A stretch of 64,000 bases of DNA from Patiria pectinifera (Eukaryota; Echinodermata; Asteroidea; Valvatida; Asterinidae). Positions 44,907-54,109 of the stretch are shown in pieces (position 1 is the stretch's first letter; each line of letters starts with the position of its first letter). The position numbers were made by a program, and so were the translations under genes. The notes below the pieces were generated by a model. It saw nothing but the letters and a program-made list of their open reading frames with translations. It had not been told where the DNA came from and searched no databases. The DNA is taken from positions 39,948,900-40,012,899 of the forward strand of contig CM057149.1 of NCBI GenBank assembly GCA_029964075.1. The letters are read 5' to 3'.

Positions 44907-46085
44907 ATGCATTCGTTTCACGTGTTGCAAAATGAGCAGAGGATTAAATTAGAAGACGTTGTAGATAATTTAAACGGTCAAAAATCTATACTCCTAAAGA
45001 GGGTGTTGTTTAACGCCGGATATTTTAATATTTCCAGCGCCACGGAGATTGATTGGTTTACGCAAATAGATGGGAGACCCGCGTTTACCACAGATAAACC
45101 TCCCCTCATACCCGAGGAGTTTCTTTCAGATGTACACATAACAACGCCGGATAGAGATTTGATAGAGCGATTGTTACCCGATATACCATACCACTATTTA
45201 GTTAACGATGAAAATGTTTTACAAAAACTATAAACGATCTTATAAAAGCGTACGAAGACGATAGACTAGAATCCGTTTTAGAATCAAACAAAAGAAAGAG
45301 CTATTATAGCTGAACGGCGAGGGTTGATTTTAGCCGCCATGAATTCAGAAATAACAAAAACTGAATTAGAACTAAATACGCTTCAATCTTTAGTAAGAAT
45401 ATTATTTGTTAGAGAAAGAAAAATCTTTGAAGGTGAGGAATTGGCTTTAAAGTTTATTGAAGGAGAAATGGGTGCGAGCGAGTTGAGCGAGTTGAGAGAT
45501 AGTAGAGAAGCAGGAGTGATTATAAGAGGAAGTCTTATCGTGACGGGTGATGATTTCGATTTTATTCCTCCGAGTCATTTAGAGCCGTTGCCACTCGGAA
45601 GTATCGGTTCGGTCATCATACCACCGGGGTGGTACGACGTCGATTGGTTCGATTTCATTTTAAATTCTATACCCGGGGTAAGTTTTCGAGTATTTAGAGA
45701 ATCTAAAAAGGTGACGTTGGTGATAACCGACGTAAATCTCAAATTGCGTTTAAACAGAGAAGTATCTCGATTACTCAATTTACCCAAAGGAAGACTGGTA
45801 CCCAAAGTGGTGTATACGGGGTATTACGACGTTAATCCGTTTAAATTTTTGTTTATTCGCTGCCCGCAATTAAGTACGAGTGAAAACTTTTTTAATGGTC
45901 GTCCTTCTGACATCTTAAAAATCGTACCCGTGGCTACGCGCAAACCCGAGCCTGATAGAGTCGAGGATTTCAAGAAACTTAAAAACGGTATAATCGACAA
46001 ACTGACATTTTCTATCAGCGGTGAAAAAGGACAGGTATTCAACAATAAGGGTGAGGGTATCATTATCGAGTTGGAGATCTTTTAA
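44907..46085 (+). pseudogene. Polinton minor capsid (penton-type) protein region (broken)
   Basis: The C-terminal half shows the layout of the Polinton minor capsid protein: a VNPFKFLFIRCPQLSTS segment and a closing strand pattern DKLTFSISGEKGQVF...IIIELEIF, expected of a single jelly-roll. An AT-rich TTTTAATATAAAAAG precedes the start. A fossil with one or two breaks. Confidence 0.7.
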
Positions 46086-46111
46086 TTTTAAAATCTTTTT
46101 ATATTAAAAAC

Positions 46112-46768
46112 ATGAGTGTAGATGGTAAGGTGTTATACCCCGATATTTCTGGAGATGTACTCCGATTAAATAGTAACGAAGAAACAAAAGTGTTCAGACT
46201 TAAAAAGATTGAAGAGATTCGATCTTTAATCTTGAAAGAGAGAGACCACCGTGAGCGCACTTATAAAAAAATAAAGAGAGTGATCGACACTATTAATTAC
46301 GTAGAGATAGGATTAGAAGGATTGGGGGCTATAGCGGGGGCTGTCAGTATTCCCGCTCTCTTGGGTGTTATATCAGCCCCCGTTGGATTGGTGCTAGAAG
46401 GAACGTTTATGGGCGCTTTTGGTGTAGATATTCTGCTTAGAATCGCGTCTAAGCGATTAGCTGCCAAGCTGAAAAAGCACGACCAGATTAAAATATTAGC
46501 AGACTCCAAACTTAACACGATTGAAGAATACGTGTCTCAAGCCATCAACGACGGAGATATATCACACGAAGAGTTCTTACTGATTACGAGAGAGCTTGCC
46601 AAATTTAACGAGCTTAAGCAAAAAATTAGAACAAAGACCAGCACAAAGCTTCAGAAAATTAAAAACGATACAGACTTTGAAAAAGAAGTTAAAAAACGGG
46701 TAGACGAACGGCTGGCAAAAGAAAAAAAATCTCTTATCGAAAAACTTACAAGTTCAAATTCTCGGTAA
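46112..46768 (+). CDS. Polinton membrane protein with C-terminal coiled coil, 218 aa
   Basis: Charged N-terminus, a hydrophobic hairpin (ALGAIAG...SIPALLGVISAPVGL... FMGAFGVDILL), then a long Lys/Glu-rich helical tail. TTTTTATATTAAAAA lies just before the start codon. Function unknown; it looks whole. Confidence 0.6.
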   Translation: MSVDGKVLYPDISGDVLRLNSNEETKVFRLKKIEEIRSLILKERDHRERTYKKIKRVIDTINYVEIGLEGLGAIAGAVSIPALLGVISAPVGLVLEGTFMGAFGVDILLRIASKRLAAKLKKHDQIKILADSKLNTIEEYVSQAINDGDISHEEFLLITRELAKFNELKQKIRTKTSTKLQKIKNDTDFEKEVKKRVDERLAKEKKSLIEKLTSSNSR

Positions 46769-46796
46769 ATAAATATTATGAAAGCGATCCGCCGAG

Positions 46797-47288
46797 TTAT
46801 ACCTCTATTTCACCTCTTAGGGCAACACCCTCGGCCCCGCCTTTATTATAGTGGTCATCGTATCTTTTTAGTGCTTTATTAAATTGATTTTGAGTCACTT
46901 TAAATACATCTCTAACTCGTTCTTTGTTCCATCCAACGACGTGATGATAACACGCCGCTATTAACGACCGTTTAACGCAACCATTTCCCCTCAATGTTTT
47001 GTAATTAACGAGCTCGTTATATTTATTGATTGTTTCTTGGACATCTTCTGAGTCTTGCTCTGGACAAACAGAAAATATAAGTTTCTCCACAGTTTTTCTT
47101 TTGTTTCCTTTTAAAGTTGACCAATTGATACGATCTTCTTGCGCATTTTCTGCCGAAAAATCAAAGTAACGTGAAACTATTTCACCGCACGTTTCACATA
47201 CTAAAAAACCATTCTCGATGATTATATGATGATCGCACTGATCTGTTTTATTAGATAGCTCGAGGTTTTCACTCTGAAAAAAAGTCAT
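46797..47288 (-). CDS. Polinton TFIIB-like transcription factor, 163 aa
   Basis: The N-terminal zinc-ribbon-like segment CDHHIIIENGFLVCETCGEI resembles the TFIIB ribbon (C-x-C/H ... LVCxxCG). It is followed by one cyclin-like region with RGNGCVKRSLIAACYHHVVG and VFKVTQNQFNKALKRYDDHY, which fits the TFIIB core repeat pattern (small-residue helix AAC.Y, then a DNA-contacting helix). Cellular TFIIB is about 310 residues with two such repeats, so this is a short version. It could direct RNA polymerase II to the element's own promoters; that is inference. It lies next to the right end, transcribed inward. It looks whole. Confidence 0.65.
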   Translation of the reverse strand: MTFFQSENLELSNKTDQCDHHIIIENGFLVCETCGEIVSRYFDFSAENAQEDRINWSTLKGNKRKTVEKLIFSVCPEQDSEDVQETINKYNELVNYKTLRGNGCVKRSLIAACYHHVVGWNKERVRDVFKVTQNQFNKALKRYDDHYNKGGAEGVALRGEIEV

Positions 47289-47376
47289 GGATATATCTAA
47301 TAAAAACCGATATTATTTTTTAATAATTTTTCAAGTACTCGTCGGTCTGAACATATTACTCTCCATTTTTAAATAA

Positions 47377-47412
47377 AAACAGCTTCTCTACCTTTTCATA
47401 GATAGAGAAGCT
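47377..47412. terminator. Hairpin just inside the Polinton right end
   Basis: AGCTTCTCTA and its inverse TAGAGAAGCT flank a short loop; A and T runs lie outside. It lies between the last gene and the terminal repeat. A role in transcript ending is inference. Confidence 0.4.
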
Positions 47413-47423
47413 AATTTTTTTTG

Positions 47424-47798
47424 CCCGAGTTTCAAGGTCACGTGGTGGTGACTCACACATTTTTCAAGGTCACGTTGTTTACGCCACATTCCTATCATGC
47501 CTCAATACGTTTCAAGGTCACGTGGTGGTGACTCACATATTTTTCAAAGTCACGTGGTGGTGACATCACCTCATTTTAGCGACGACAGATTTTTTTTTTT
47601 TAACTCCAGAGCGACAGGCCCTGACTTGACACACATTTTTCTTTTTTGCTCCCAAACCTGAAGTCAGATTTCTAAAACATTTGCCGCGGGAGATTCCCCT
47701 ATATTTTTTCCTCCAACTATTTTTAGAATCGAGAGCGGCGTGTCCAGACTGGCCGCAGATTTTCCATTTTGGTCCCATACCCCCACCTCCCCTACTAC
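47424..47798. repeat. Polinton right terminal inverted repeat
   Basis: The inverse of 32008-32383. It ends CCTACTAC and is followed at once by TTAAGA. Confidence 0.93.
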
Positions 47799-48100
47799 TT
47801 AAGATGAAGCTTATTTGACGACCTGGTGTCGTAATTATGAATATCAGTGTTCTTTACAACAACAAAAACGATTTAAATCAAAGGCAGTATGTTTTTTTTT
47901 CTTCAAAATTATACATTAAAGCACACAATTTATATTTATAAAGATCATATACAGATAATGTGTTGAACTTAACAAATAGCGGGGCAGAGTGATCTTTAAA
48001 ACTAGAACCATTAATCAATCTTAAAGATTTCTTCTGTATAACGAGCAATTTATCAAGGTAGGTTTTATAGTACGGCAGGAGAAATGGGTTCCCATGCATG
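47799..48100 (-). pseudogene. LINE reverse transcriptase fragment, upstream part, cut by the Polinton
   Basis: The minus strand encodes NPFLLPYYKTYLDKLLVIQK then KSLRLINGSSFKDHSAPLF and so on, the thumb region of L2/CR1-like reverse transcriptases. It continues across the Polinton at 31498-32007. 5' truncated. Confidence 0.75.
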
Positions 48101-48970
48101 CACCCCCCTAAAACTAAATTCCAAGATAATTTTTAGAATCCCTAGGACATGGGATTAAAGAATTTTGATGTTGCCAACGAAAAAAAAAGTCCCATGATGC
48201 CCTAATTTGCATATTTCCAAGATGGCTGCCGTGCGAATAATTAAAACACTAACTGTCATTATGTCAGTGACTAATAAGCCCATTTTGATGATCTTGGTGT
48301 CTTAATTATATACATTTTTGGGGTGCTGAATCGATTTTTGAGGTTTCTAAGATAGCTGGAGGTCAAGGTCACGTGATTCAGACGAAAGTCAAGGTCATTT
48401 TGGTCAAAAATTCGTCATTTTCATTTTCCCACCGGAATTACTTTTTTACCTAGCTCCCATAGATAGGGTGATAGAGGCTAATATCCTAAGTTTTGGATAT
48501 TGACCCAATATTATGGAAATCTTAAAATTTAGCCAGTGGATAAAAAGCTTACCGTTATATTTATTTTTAGGGTCATGGAATCAATAATGATGGTGGTTTA
48601 GAAGTAATCAGAGGTCATTTTTGTGCTTCAAGGACATGGGTCAAGGGCATTTCATTAAAAATATACTTCATTGTTTTCATTTTCCGACATGCACGAGTTT
48701 TGTCCAACTTCCATTGATATGGTTATAATAGCTTATTGTTCAGAATTTTTCTTATTAACCCAACGACAATTTTATGTCAACAATATGGTTAATCATGATC
48801 TTCGAGGTCATAGGATGTGTCAATTTGAGGTCTTCATCATTGGGTTAAGGTCATCTTCAGGGTCATAGGACGGGAGAAATAAGTACAACTTAGCGCATAG
48901 ACCTCGTTGCAACTGATGAGCATTTATTTAGTAACTTCTGAACCGACGTTACAGAAAGACTACTAAGCTA
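48101..48970. repeat. Degenerate tandem repeat of about 245 bp, AAGGTCA-rich
   Basis: Two diverged copies share TTCATTTTC...CTCCCATAGATAGGGTGATA and TTCATTTTC...TTCCATTGATATGGTTATA, and the words AGGTCA and GGGTCATAGGA recur. No gene seen. Confidence 0.5.
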
Positions 48971-48974
48971 TTTA

Positions 48975-49560
48975 TAACAAGTGACATTGTGGCGAAGTCT
49001 GAGGGACATCCTCAGAATCCATGAAAACATCACCTTCGTCAATCTCCATAGCCTCCTTAGGATACCGCTTGCTACTTCGCTCTCTTGCTGGCCCTCTTCA
49101 TTTTCAGCAGCATCAGTGTCCAACGGATCAACGAGTGATGGGAGCAAGATAGGACCAATTGACCAGACAGGTTCCAGTACATGTGCCCCTTCAACTGTCT
49201 TCAGCCACCCTTGACCCTCATCATACCTTCAAAATTAGGGTCAGCAGCACGACTGCAGCCGGCCGGCCACACGGTGGTTGACGCGCTGCACATGAGGAAT
49301 GAGTGAGTTATGGCAGGGAGGCAGGCGGACCATGTCAACCTTCCACTTGCAGTTTAGCTTGTGGTCCTCTCCCTCAGCAGCTTGCTCCCTCACCACATTT
49401 ACATACAGTCTCACGTGCTTGACCATACATGGCGCAGATGAAGGCCTCCAACTGCTCCTGCGCCTCTGGGGCCACCCTCCCTGTCACGCCGACCTGCCTG
49501 TAACACAGTTCATAATAAACGATCACTACATCAACCACAATGAATTTGCAAGACAACTTG
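48975..49560 (-). pseudogene. Ancient minus-strand coding scrap (EAFICAMYG type)
   Basis: The minus strand carries LEAFICAMYGQARETV, then in another frame DMVRLPPCHNSLIPHVQRV, then GQGWLKTVEGAHVLEPVW and a Glu-rich stretch. The order (F.C..YG, LPPC...L..H..R.N, G.GW......L.PVW) resembles a repeated protein family common in aquatic invertebrate genomes, probably transposon-derived. Frames are broken, as expected of a relic. Family membership is from memory only. Confidence 0.35.
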
Positions 49561-49639
49561 CATGGGACTATATAATTGTTGATATGCAAATGTGATTTGC
49601 CTGAAAGCCTTGTGGAACTTGGTGTTCTTCTGGAGCTTC

Positions 49640-50010
49640 ATCAGTGGCGCCACCTTCCCCTTGCCCTTGAGAGCACTGGTGCAGTCCTCCCCGAGAACAC
49701 ATAGGCAAAGTACCGGGCAAACATGACGGTACAGGGCAGATACCGACTTGTTTTTGGCTTGTTCTGGCAGTACCGTACAGTTTCAATGGTCCAAAACCAG
49801 AAACGGGCCATTGCTGGCTTGATTGCGGCAATGCTGTTCCGTGTTGACGGCACAGAGCTGGTCCAGTGCTGGCAAACGTCAATGGCAGCACAATACAAAG
49901 CCTGAATCGGGCTAGTGCCGGCCCTCTTGCGACAAGCCATAACGGCAAGACGGCACACAGCCTGAATCGGGCCAGTGCTGGGCCTCTTACGGGAATACCG
50001 TCTTTTAATC
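49640..50010. repeat. Imperfect short repeat region
   Basis: AGCCTGAATCGGG.TAGTG.. and AGCCTGAATCGGGCCAGTG occur about 68 bp apart with TACGGGAATACCGTC-like and GACGGTACAGG words around them. The open frames here have no recognisable domain. 50011-50193 is intron of the next gene. Confidence 0.4.
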
Positions 50011-50193
50011 TATTGTAGGCTAGGATGCATTCGCAAATTTCTCTGATTTTGTGTTGAACGGCTAAATGAAATCAAAATGAGCGTTTCCAATCCAAGTTGT
50101 GTCAAAACCAAAGTGAATGGTTTTGAATCTTTTCCCCTGCCCTTTCGTTCCCAACGTTTCAAACTCGTCTCTTGGAAACCTTACTTCTAACAG

Positions 50194-50307
50194 AGCCCAA
50201 GTACTGTGACAGCTCTCCTTGTCTCAATGGAGCGACCTGTGAGGATATCGTCAACGGCTTTGTGTGTCACTGTCCCTCTGGTTTCTCTGGAGTTACCTGC
50301 TCTGAAA
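50194..50307 (+). CDS. EGF-repeat exon of a single-pass membrane protein
   Basis: A 114-nt exon of phase 1-1 between a CTAACAG acceptor and a GTAAGT donor encodes one complete EGF repeat with six cysteines ([26 protein letters not shown]). It carries the sequons for O-glucose (C-x-S-x-P-C), O-fucose (C-x4-T-C) and O-GlcNAc (C-x-x-G-F-S-G-x-x-C), as in Notch-type repeats. It lacks the calcium-binding signature before the first cysteine. Earlier exons, including any signal peptide, were not found in the window. The next exons encode a membrane segment and a tail, so it is probably the membrane-proximal repeat of a type I receptor or ligand. Confidence 0.85.
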
Positions 50308-51287
50308 GTAAGTGCTTTAACAACTTAGCCCTAAGTATAGTCCGGAAAAGCAAGGACTCTTTTAAATGTTTTTAATAAGTACACTTTGCAAATACGATTA
50401 AAAAAAAAAAACGAAGTCAAATAGTTGTTATACATTTAAGAGGAGTATAAAGTTGCAAAAAGATGTGTTCCTCAGACAAATTCTTTGCACGAACCCTTTA
50501 AGAAAGAGAGGTGTGCACCTACGGATTGAAGACGTCAGATATGATTTACGCTGAGCAATTGTTGGAATTTTATAGGAATACGGACATAGGCCTATAGGAA
50601 GTCTTAAAAGATGCTTAACAGAACCTGAAATATATTTGCCCATTAATGAAAATGAATGCCCGATCAATATCTTAATCTTAGTGATGGTTCAGACGAGATT
50701 GAGCAAACAATATGATACTTTAATTTGAGAGAAGCGAAAATACGATAGAATGCTCCGAGAGTAAAGTGGAATGATTATTTTTTTTATTGTCGAATGACGA
50801 TTTGCGTGATCTTTTAATTTCAATCTATGAGCCAGGCGTTGAATGAAAAGTTGGTGAAATTGGTTGGGAAACCAGTACCATTAAACGAATTTTGAAATAT
50901 GCTCAACAAGTAGGTGAATATTGCTGTCAAAAGTGGGTCTCCTTCTTTTTGCACCACCCTGTATGTGACGCGCATGTGCAATGTGTCCATAATAGAGTTC
51001 ACTTCCGTACAACACTTGTCGCGAGTCCAGAATTTAAATTGGTCTGGGCTTCGTTTCAGCCAACCCGTAGATTGATCCAGACTGGATTTGGAGTTTTCCC
51101 CTTGGGAAACCGGACCCTAAAATGCGCAGTGTTAGCGCCCTCTATCATCGCTGCGAGTCGACTGCGATAAGGAGAGGCTGGTTGAGAAAAAAAAACCCCA
51201 AAGCCAATCTTGGACCATGACTGCTGACATGTTTGGATGGTTTGACTATATTGTTTTAATAATATCTTTCTCTGGATTTTATTCTAG
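50308..51287. other. Intron of the EGF-repeat gene
   Basis: No other gene seen. Contains A runs near 50400 and no element with clear ends. Confidence 0.5.
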
Positions 51288-51386
51288 AAGAACGCACCAT
51301 ACCAGTGGTAGCCATAGCTGCAGGAGGCGGGGTAGCTACCTTTATTATATAGTCCTGTTGATAATTGTGATCATCGCACTCAAAAT
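51288..51386 (+). CDS. Transmembrane exon of the EGF-repeat gene, with a frame conflict
   Basis: After a TTTATTCTAG acceptor the exon joins the EGF exon in phase and reads KERTIPVVAIAAGGGVATFI then I and a stop at 51350-51352. In the next frame the hydrophobic run continues as VLLIIVIIALKM up to a GT donor whose phase fits the last exon. The two hydrophobic halves look like one membrane helix cut by a one-base loss (or two-base gain) in the run TTATTATATAG. Either the allele is broken, giving a truncated protein, or the sequence has an error here. Confidence 0.7.
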
Positions 51387-51856
51387 GTAAGGTTCATTTG
51401 ATTGAGATACATGGCGAACAATAACGTTGTCCGTTCATTTAGTTTCTTGCAGGGGATCGCCTTGTATTGGGCATGAGAAGTACTTTCCAATCCACATTGA
51501 CAGCATGTTACTGGATTTCACAGCTTGCGAAGGACATGGGGAAAAAGCCAAGTTTATTAGTCGAATATGTGATGTTTTTAAATTGTAGATTGCAGTGTGA
51601 TACTGATAACCATGTTTTTACCACTTTTGTTGTTGCTTACCCAGTTGCTAAATTTTTCAATGCAGTTTCTTTTCGCTTCGTAGTGGGTCTTGGTCTTGTA
51701 ATAATTTGTTGTATTATGAATTTGGGAAAATAATTGTCTTTGTGCTGTACATAAAATTGTCGACAACATTGTTTGGACATGAGTTAATTAAATCAACGAA
51801 AATCACCTCTATTTTTAGACTCACTTCACATGTGGTTTTTATTGGGACACACACAG
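51387..51856. other. Intron of the EGF-repeat gene
   Basis: No other feature recognised; open frames here have no recognisable domain. Confidence 0.5.
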
Positions 51857-52061
51857 GAAGAAGAAGCGGAATGACCAGGAAAGGGTAGTGAACGTTCCGC
51901 CCATAGCTTACAACATGCCTCCACCAGCGTATCAAGTTGCAGATTACCTGCAGCCTGGCGTCGAAGCCAGTGCTTCGGGAAACAACAATCCAGGCTATAT
52001 GGCTGATGGCGCCGTCAACATTCATATGAAACAACCAATAATAAATCAAAGCGATCTATGA
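51857..52061 (+). CDS. Cytoplasmic tail, last exon of the EGF-repeat gene
   Basis: After an ACACAG acceptor one base completes a codon, then KKKRNDQERVVNVPPIAYNM... and so on to a TGA at 52059-52061 (68 codons). The basic stop-transfer KKKR is followed by PPAY (a PPxY motif for WW domains such as those of NEDD4-type ligases) and NPGY (an NPxY motif for PTB-domain and endocytic adaptors), so ubiquitin-linked turnover and endocytosis are likely. A possible AATAAA polyadenylation signal lies at about 52242. I cannot name the gene; the tail does not match a family I know. Confidence 0.8.
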
Positions 52062-52148
52062 AGTAGTACTGAATTGAGCCGTCTGTCTGAACAGGCCCAT
52101 TTGAAATTGCTATCCCAGCAAATTTAAGGCTCTCAGTTTTAGCCACTG

Positions 52149-52693
52149 ACAGTAGGTCTACACGAACGTACGGGTGAACATTAACCAAGTTTTGCTTTTA
52201 TTCCCATTTGTAAATCACATTCGTATAAAGGCTGCACATCACGATAAATAAAAGTGTGCATATAGTGACTCGGGCAAACGAGAAAAAAGGCCGGAAGCGA
52301 CCATGCATATAGACCCTTCTTTCCCTTTTATTTTAAACAATATTAGGGGGAAAAAGACACTTAACAAAATTATATGCCTACACATTACCTGTTCAAGCAT
52401 ATACCTTTCAGAACAGTAAAAAAAACAACTTCTGAAGTATACTTTTAATATGCATATCATTTTTAATTATATGCATTACTTTGGCACTTGGAGTATGGCT
52501 TTTGGAGTATCTCAAACATAGTCAGTGTTTATGTTAGAGATTTGCATACACGACCAAAGGGCACACGGTTGTGCCCCATATGGCACATCTACTCGGGTAA
52601 TCTGGCTATTCAAACTTGAACGGTTCATTCGCTCGCCGCCTATTCTTTACGCATCCTGCGTTTCAGACCCGACGACTTCGAATGGGTTGCAAA
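52149..52693 (+). pseudogene. Truncated duplicate of the MGST1 5' region and exon 1
   Basis: This stretch aligns with 57259-57941: both start ACAGTAGGTCTACACGAACG and share TCGGGCAAACGAG and GGGCACACGGTTGTGCCCC. Relative to MGST1 it lacks about 135 bp containing the start codon and most of exon 1; only the last 35 nt of the exon remain (52659-52693). Similarity stops at the exon's 3' border, where LINE-linked sequence begins. It is a dead partial gene copy. Confidence 0.85.
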
Positions 52694-52764
52694 GACTTTC
52701 ACGCAAGACGGCCACAGTTTATTGTTATTTTCTTACACAACAGTCTGGGGTTATCAATGTTTAG

Positions 52765-53772
52765 GCTGGACACATTGTCCGCATGGATGAAAGTCGCCTG
52801 CCAAAACAGCTGCTGTACAGCGAACTCTGTCACGGCAAGCGTTCGGTTGGAGGGCAGAAGAAAAGGTTCAAAGACTCACTCAAGTCAAGCCTCAAAGCTT
52901 TGAATTTCAACGTAAAGCCCCTGTCACACCTTTGCTTATCCTAATTCCTTGTGAGTTCCTTATCAAAAATTTTCAATACGCAGCCGTACGCTCAATTAAC
53001 GTCGAAATGTTTTGATCACTTTGACTCATGTGCGACGCACATCTAGCGTACAAGTACCGAATTCAGCGCATCCATTGCGTATGAGATGCGTATGAGTTGC
53101 GTATGCAGTGCACAACATTATTTTTCGGGCTGCGAATATGCAGTGCGCATGCCGAGCGTATTCCGGACGCACCCGACTTATGCCGACCGCATGCTTGACG
53201 CACTTCGGAGCGTATTCCCGCCGCATTTCCGCCGCTCGCCGTTCAGCGTGCGTTGCATCTACGCTGCAAGTACGCTATGTATACGTCCAATACAGGCGGC
53301 TAATATGCTGACGGGGTGCGTCACGAACACATAGCGTACTCGTAACGCACTCGACCGATGCGGGACCGATGCGCTGCGTATTTATAACTTATGACCTGCG
53401 TAACAGCGTACGCAGCGTAGTTGTATGCATGCCCAAAACTATCCAGCGTACTGGGCCGTACCATGCATATATCTGCGTACATAAAATCTACACAAAACGA
53501 GAGATGCATATGAGGTGCGTATTGTGCGTACGAATGCGTATGAAAAAAATGTTAATGCGCAACTCATAAGGAATTAGGATACGCAGAAGTGTGACAGGGC
53601 CCTAAGGAACTGGGAAGCCCTTGCCCTCGACCGTCCAACCTGGCGCAGCATGCTTACCAAGGGAGCGATTGCAGCTGAAACCAACCGCAGTGCAGCAGCG
53701 GAGCAGAAGCGGGCTATGCGGAAGGCTAGAGCGTCAGCCCCAACCAACACACACACGCTTACACAGGCATAG
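52765..53772 (+). pseudogene. LINE C-terminal region, split by a MITE
   Basis: Part 1 reads AGHIVRMDESRLPKQLLYSE...KKRFKDSLKSSLKALNFNVK. Part 2 (from about 53602) reads LRNWEALALDRPTWRS...AAAEQKRAMRKAR, ending at a TAG at 53770-53772. This is the common C-terminal block of a non-LTR retrotransposon family of invertebrates. The MITE at 52919-53599 lies between the parts. 5' truncated. Confidence 0.75.
52919..53599. mobile_element. MITE with 32-bp terminal repeats and many GCGTA motifs (681 bp)
   Basis: It starts CCCTGTCACACCTTTGCTTA and ends with the near inverse (...GAAGTGTGACAGGG); the 32-bp repeats differ at about two positions. The interior has dozens of GCGTA/TACGC words, like subterminal transposase-binding sites. 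The target duplication is ambiguous because of C runs at the junctions. It is inserted in a LINE. Confidence 0.8.
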
Positions 53773-54109
53773 AAGTGGGGTAGGCCTACTTCCTTTCTTC
53801 TCGTGTACTAAAATTTTGCAATGTCGCACACTAATGTCCAAATGCTCTTATTTTTAACCAGAATTAATTTCCTGGGCTGAAATTAGGACTTAATATCCCT
53901 TTTCTAAAACTCTTCCATTTGCGACACATCAACCCACCGTTGGAAATTCCTAGTTTTTGAGTAAAATTCGTATATCTATTTCGTGAAAAAAACTTGTGGG
54001 GTACGCCCATGGGAGCCAAGTGTCCGGACAAAAAAAACTGTCTTCATTTCAGCATTGATTTGCTGATGAAACCCCCCCCCCTCAAAAATTCATGGATCCG
54101 CCCCTGCAT
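53773..54109. other. No gene seen
   Basis: Contains a C run at about 54073; no exon or bounded element recognised. Confidence 0.35.

Larger units (their letters stand above)
32008..47798. mobile_element. Polinton (Maverick), 15.8 kb, fossil copy with both ends present
   Basis: Terminal inverted repeats of about 375 bp (32008-32383 and 47424-47798) start AGTAGTAGGGGAGGTGGGGG and differ at roughly a dozen positions, so the copy is moderately young. The 6-bp repeat TTAAGA (32002-32007 and 47799-47804) flanks it; 6-bp duplications are the family norm. Parts in order: SAP-like protein, protein-primed polymerase B, integrase (reverse strand), small membrane protein, major capsid, ATPase, a minisatellite, a block of small membrane proteins, a coiled-coil protein, a reverse-strand protein, minor capsid, another membrane protein and a TFIIB-like factor (reverse strand). 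I did not recognise the usual cysteine protease. About eight breaks are spread over four genes; the remaining genes look whole. Confidence 0.95.

Noticed and set aside
32008-47798. An integrated adenovirus-like or large DNA virus genome
   Set aside because: The polymerase, RVE integrase, capsid pair, ATPase, terminal repeats and 6-bp duplication together are those of a Polinton.
49568-49958. Two minus-strand open frames of 105-126 codons as host exons
   Set aside because: No recognisable domain, and the DNA contains internal repeats; probably repeat-derived.
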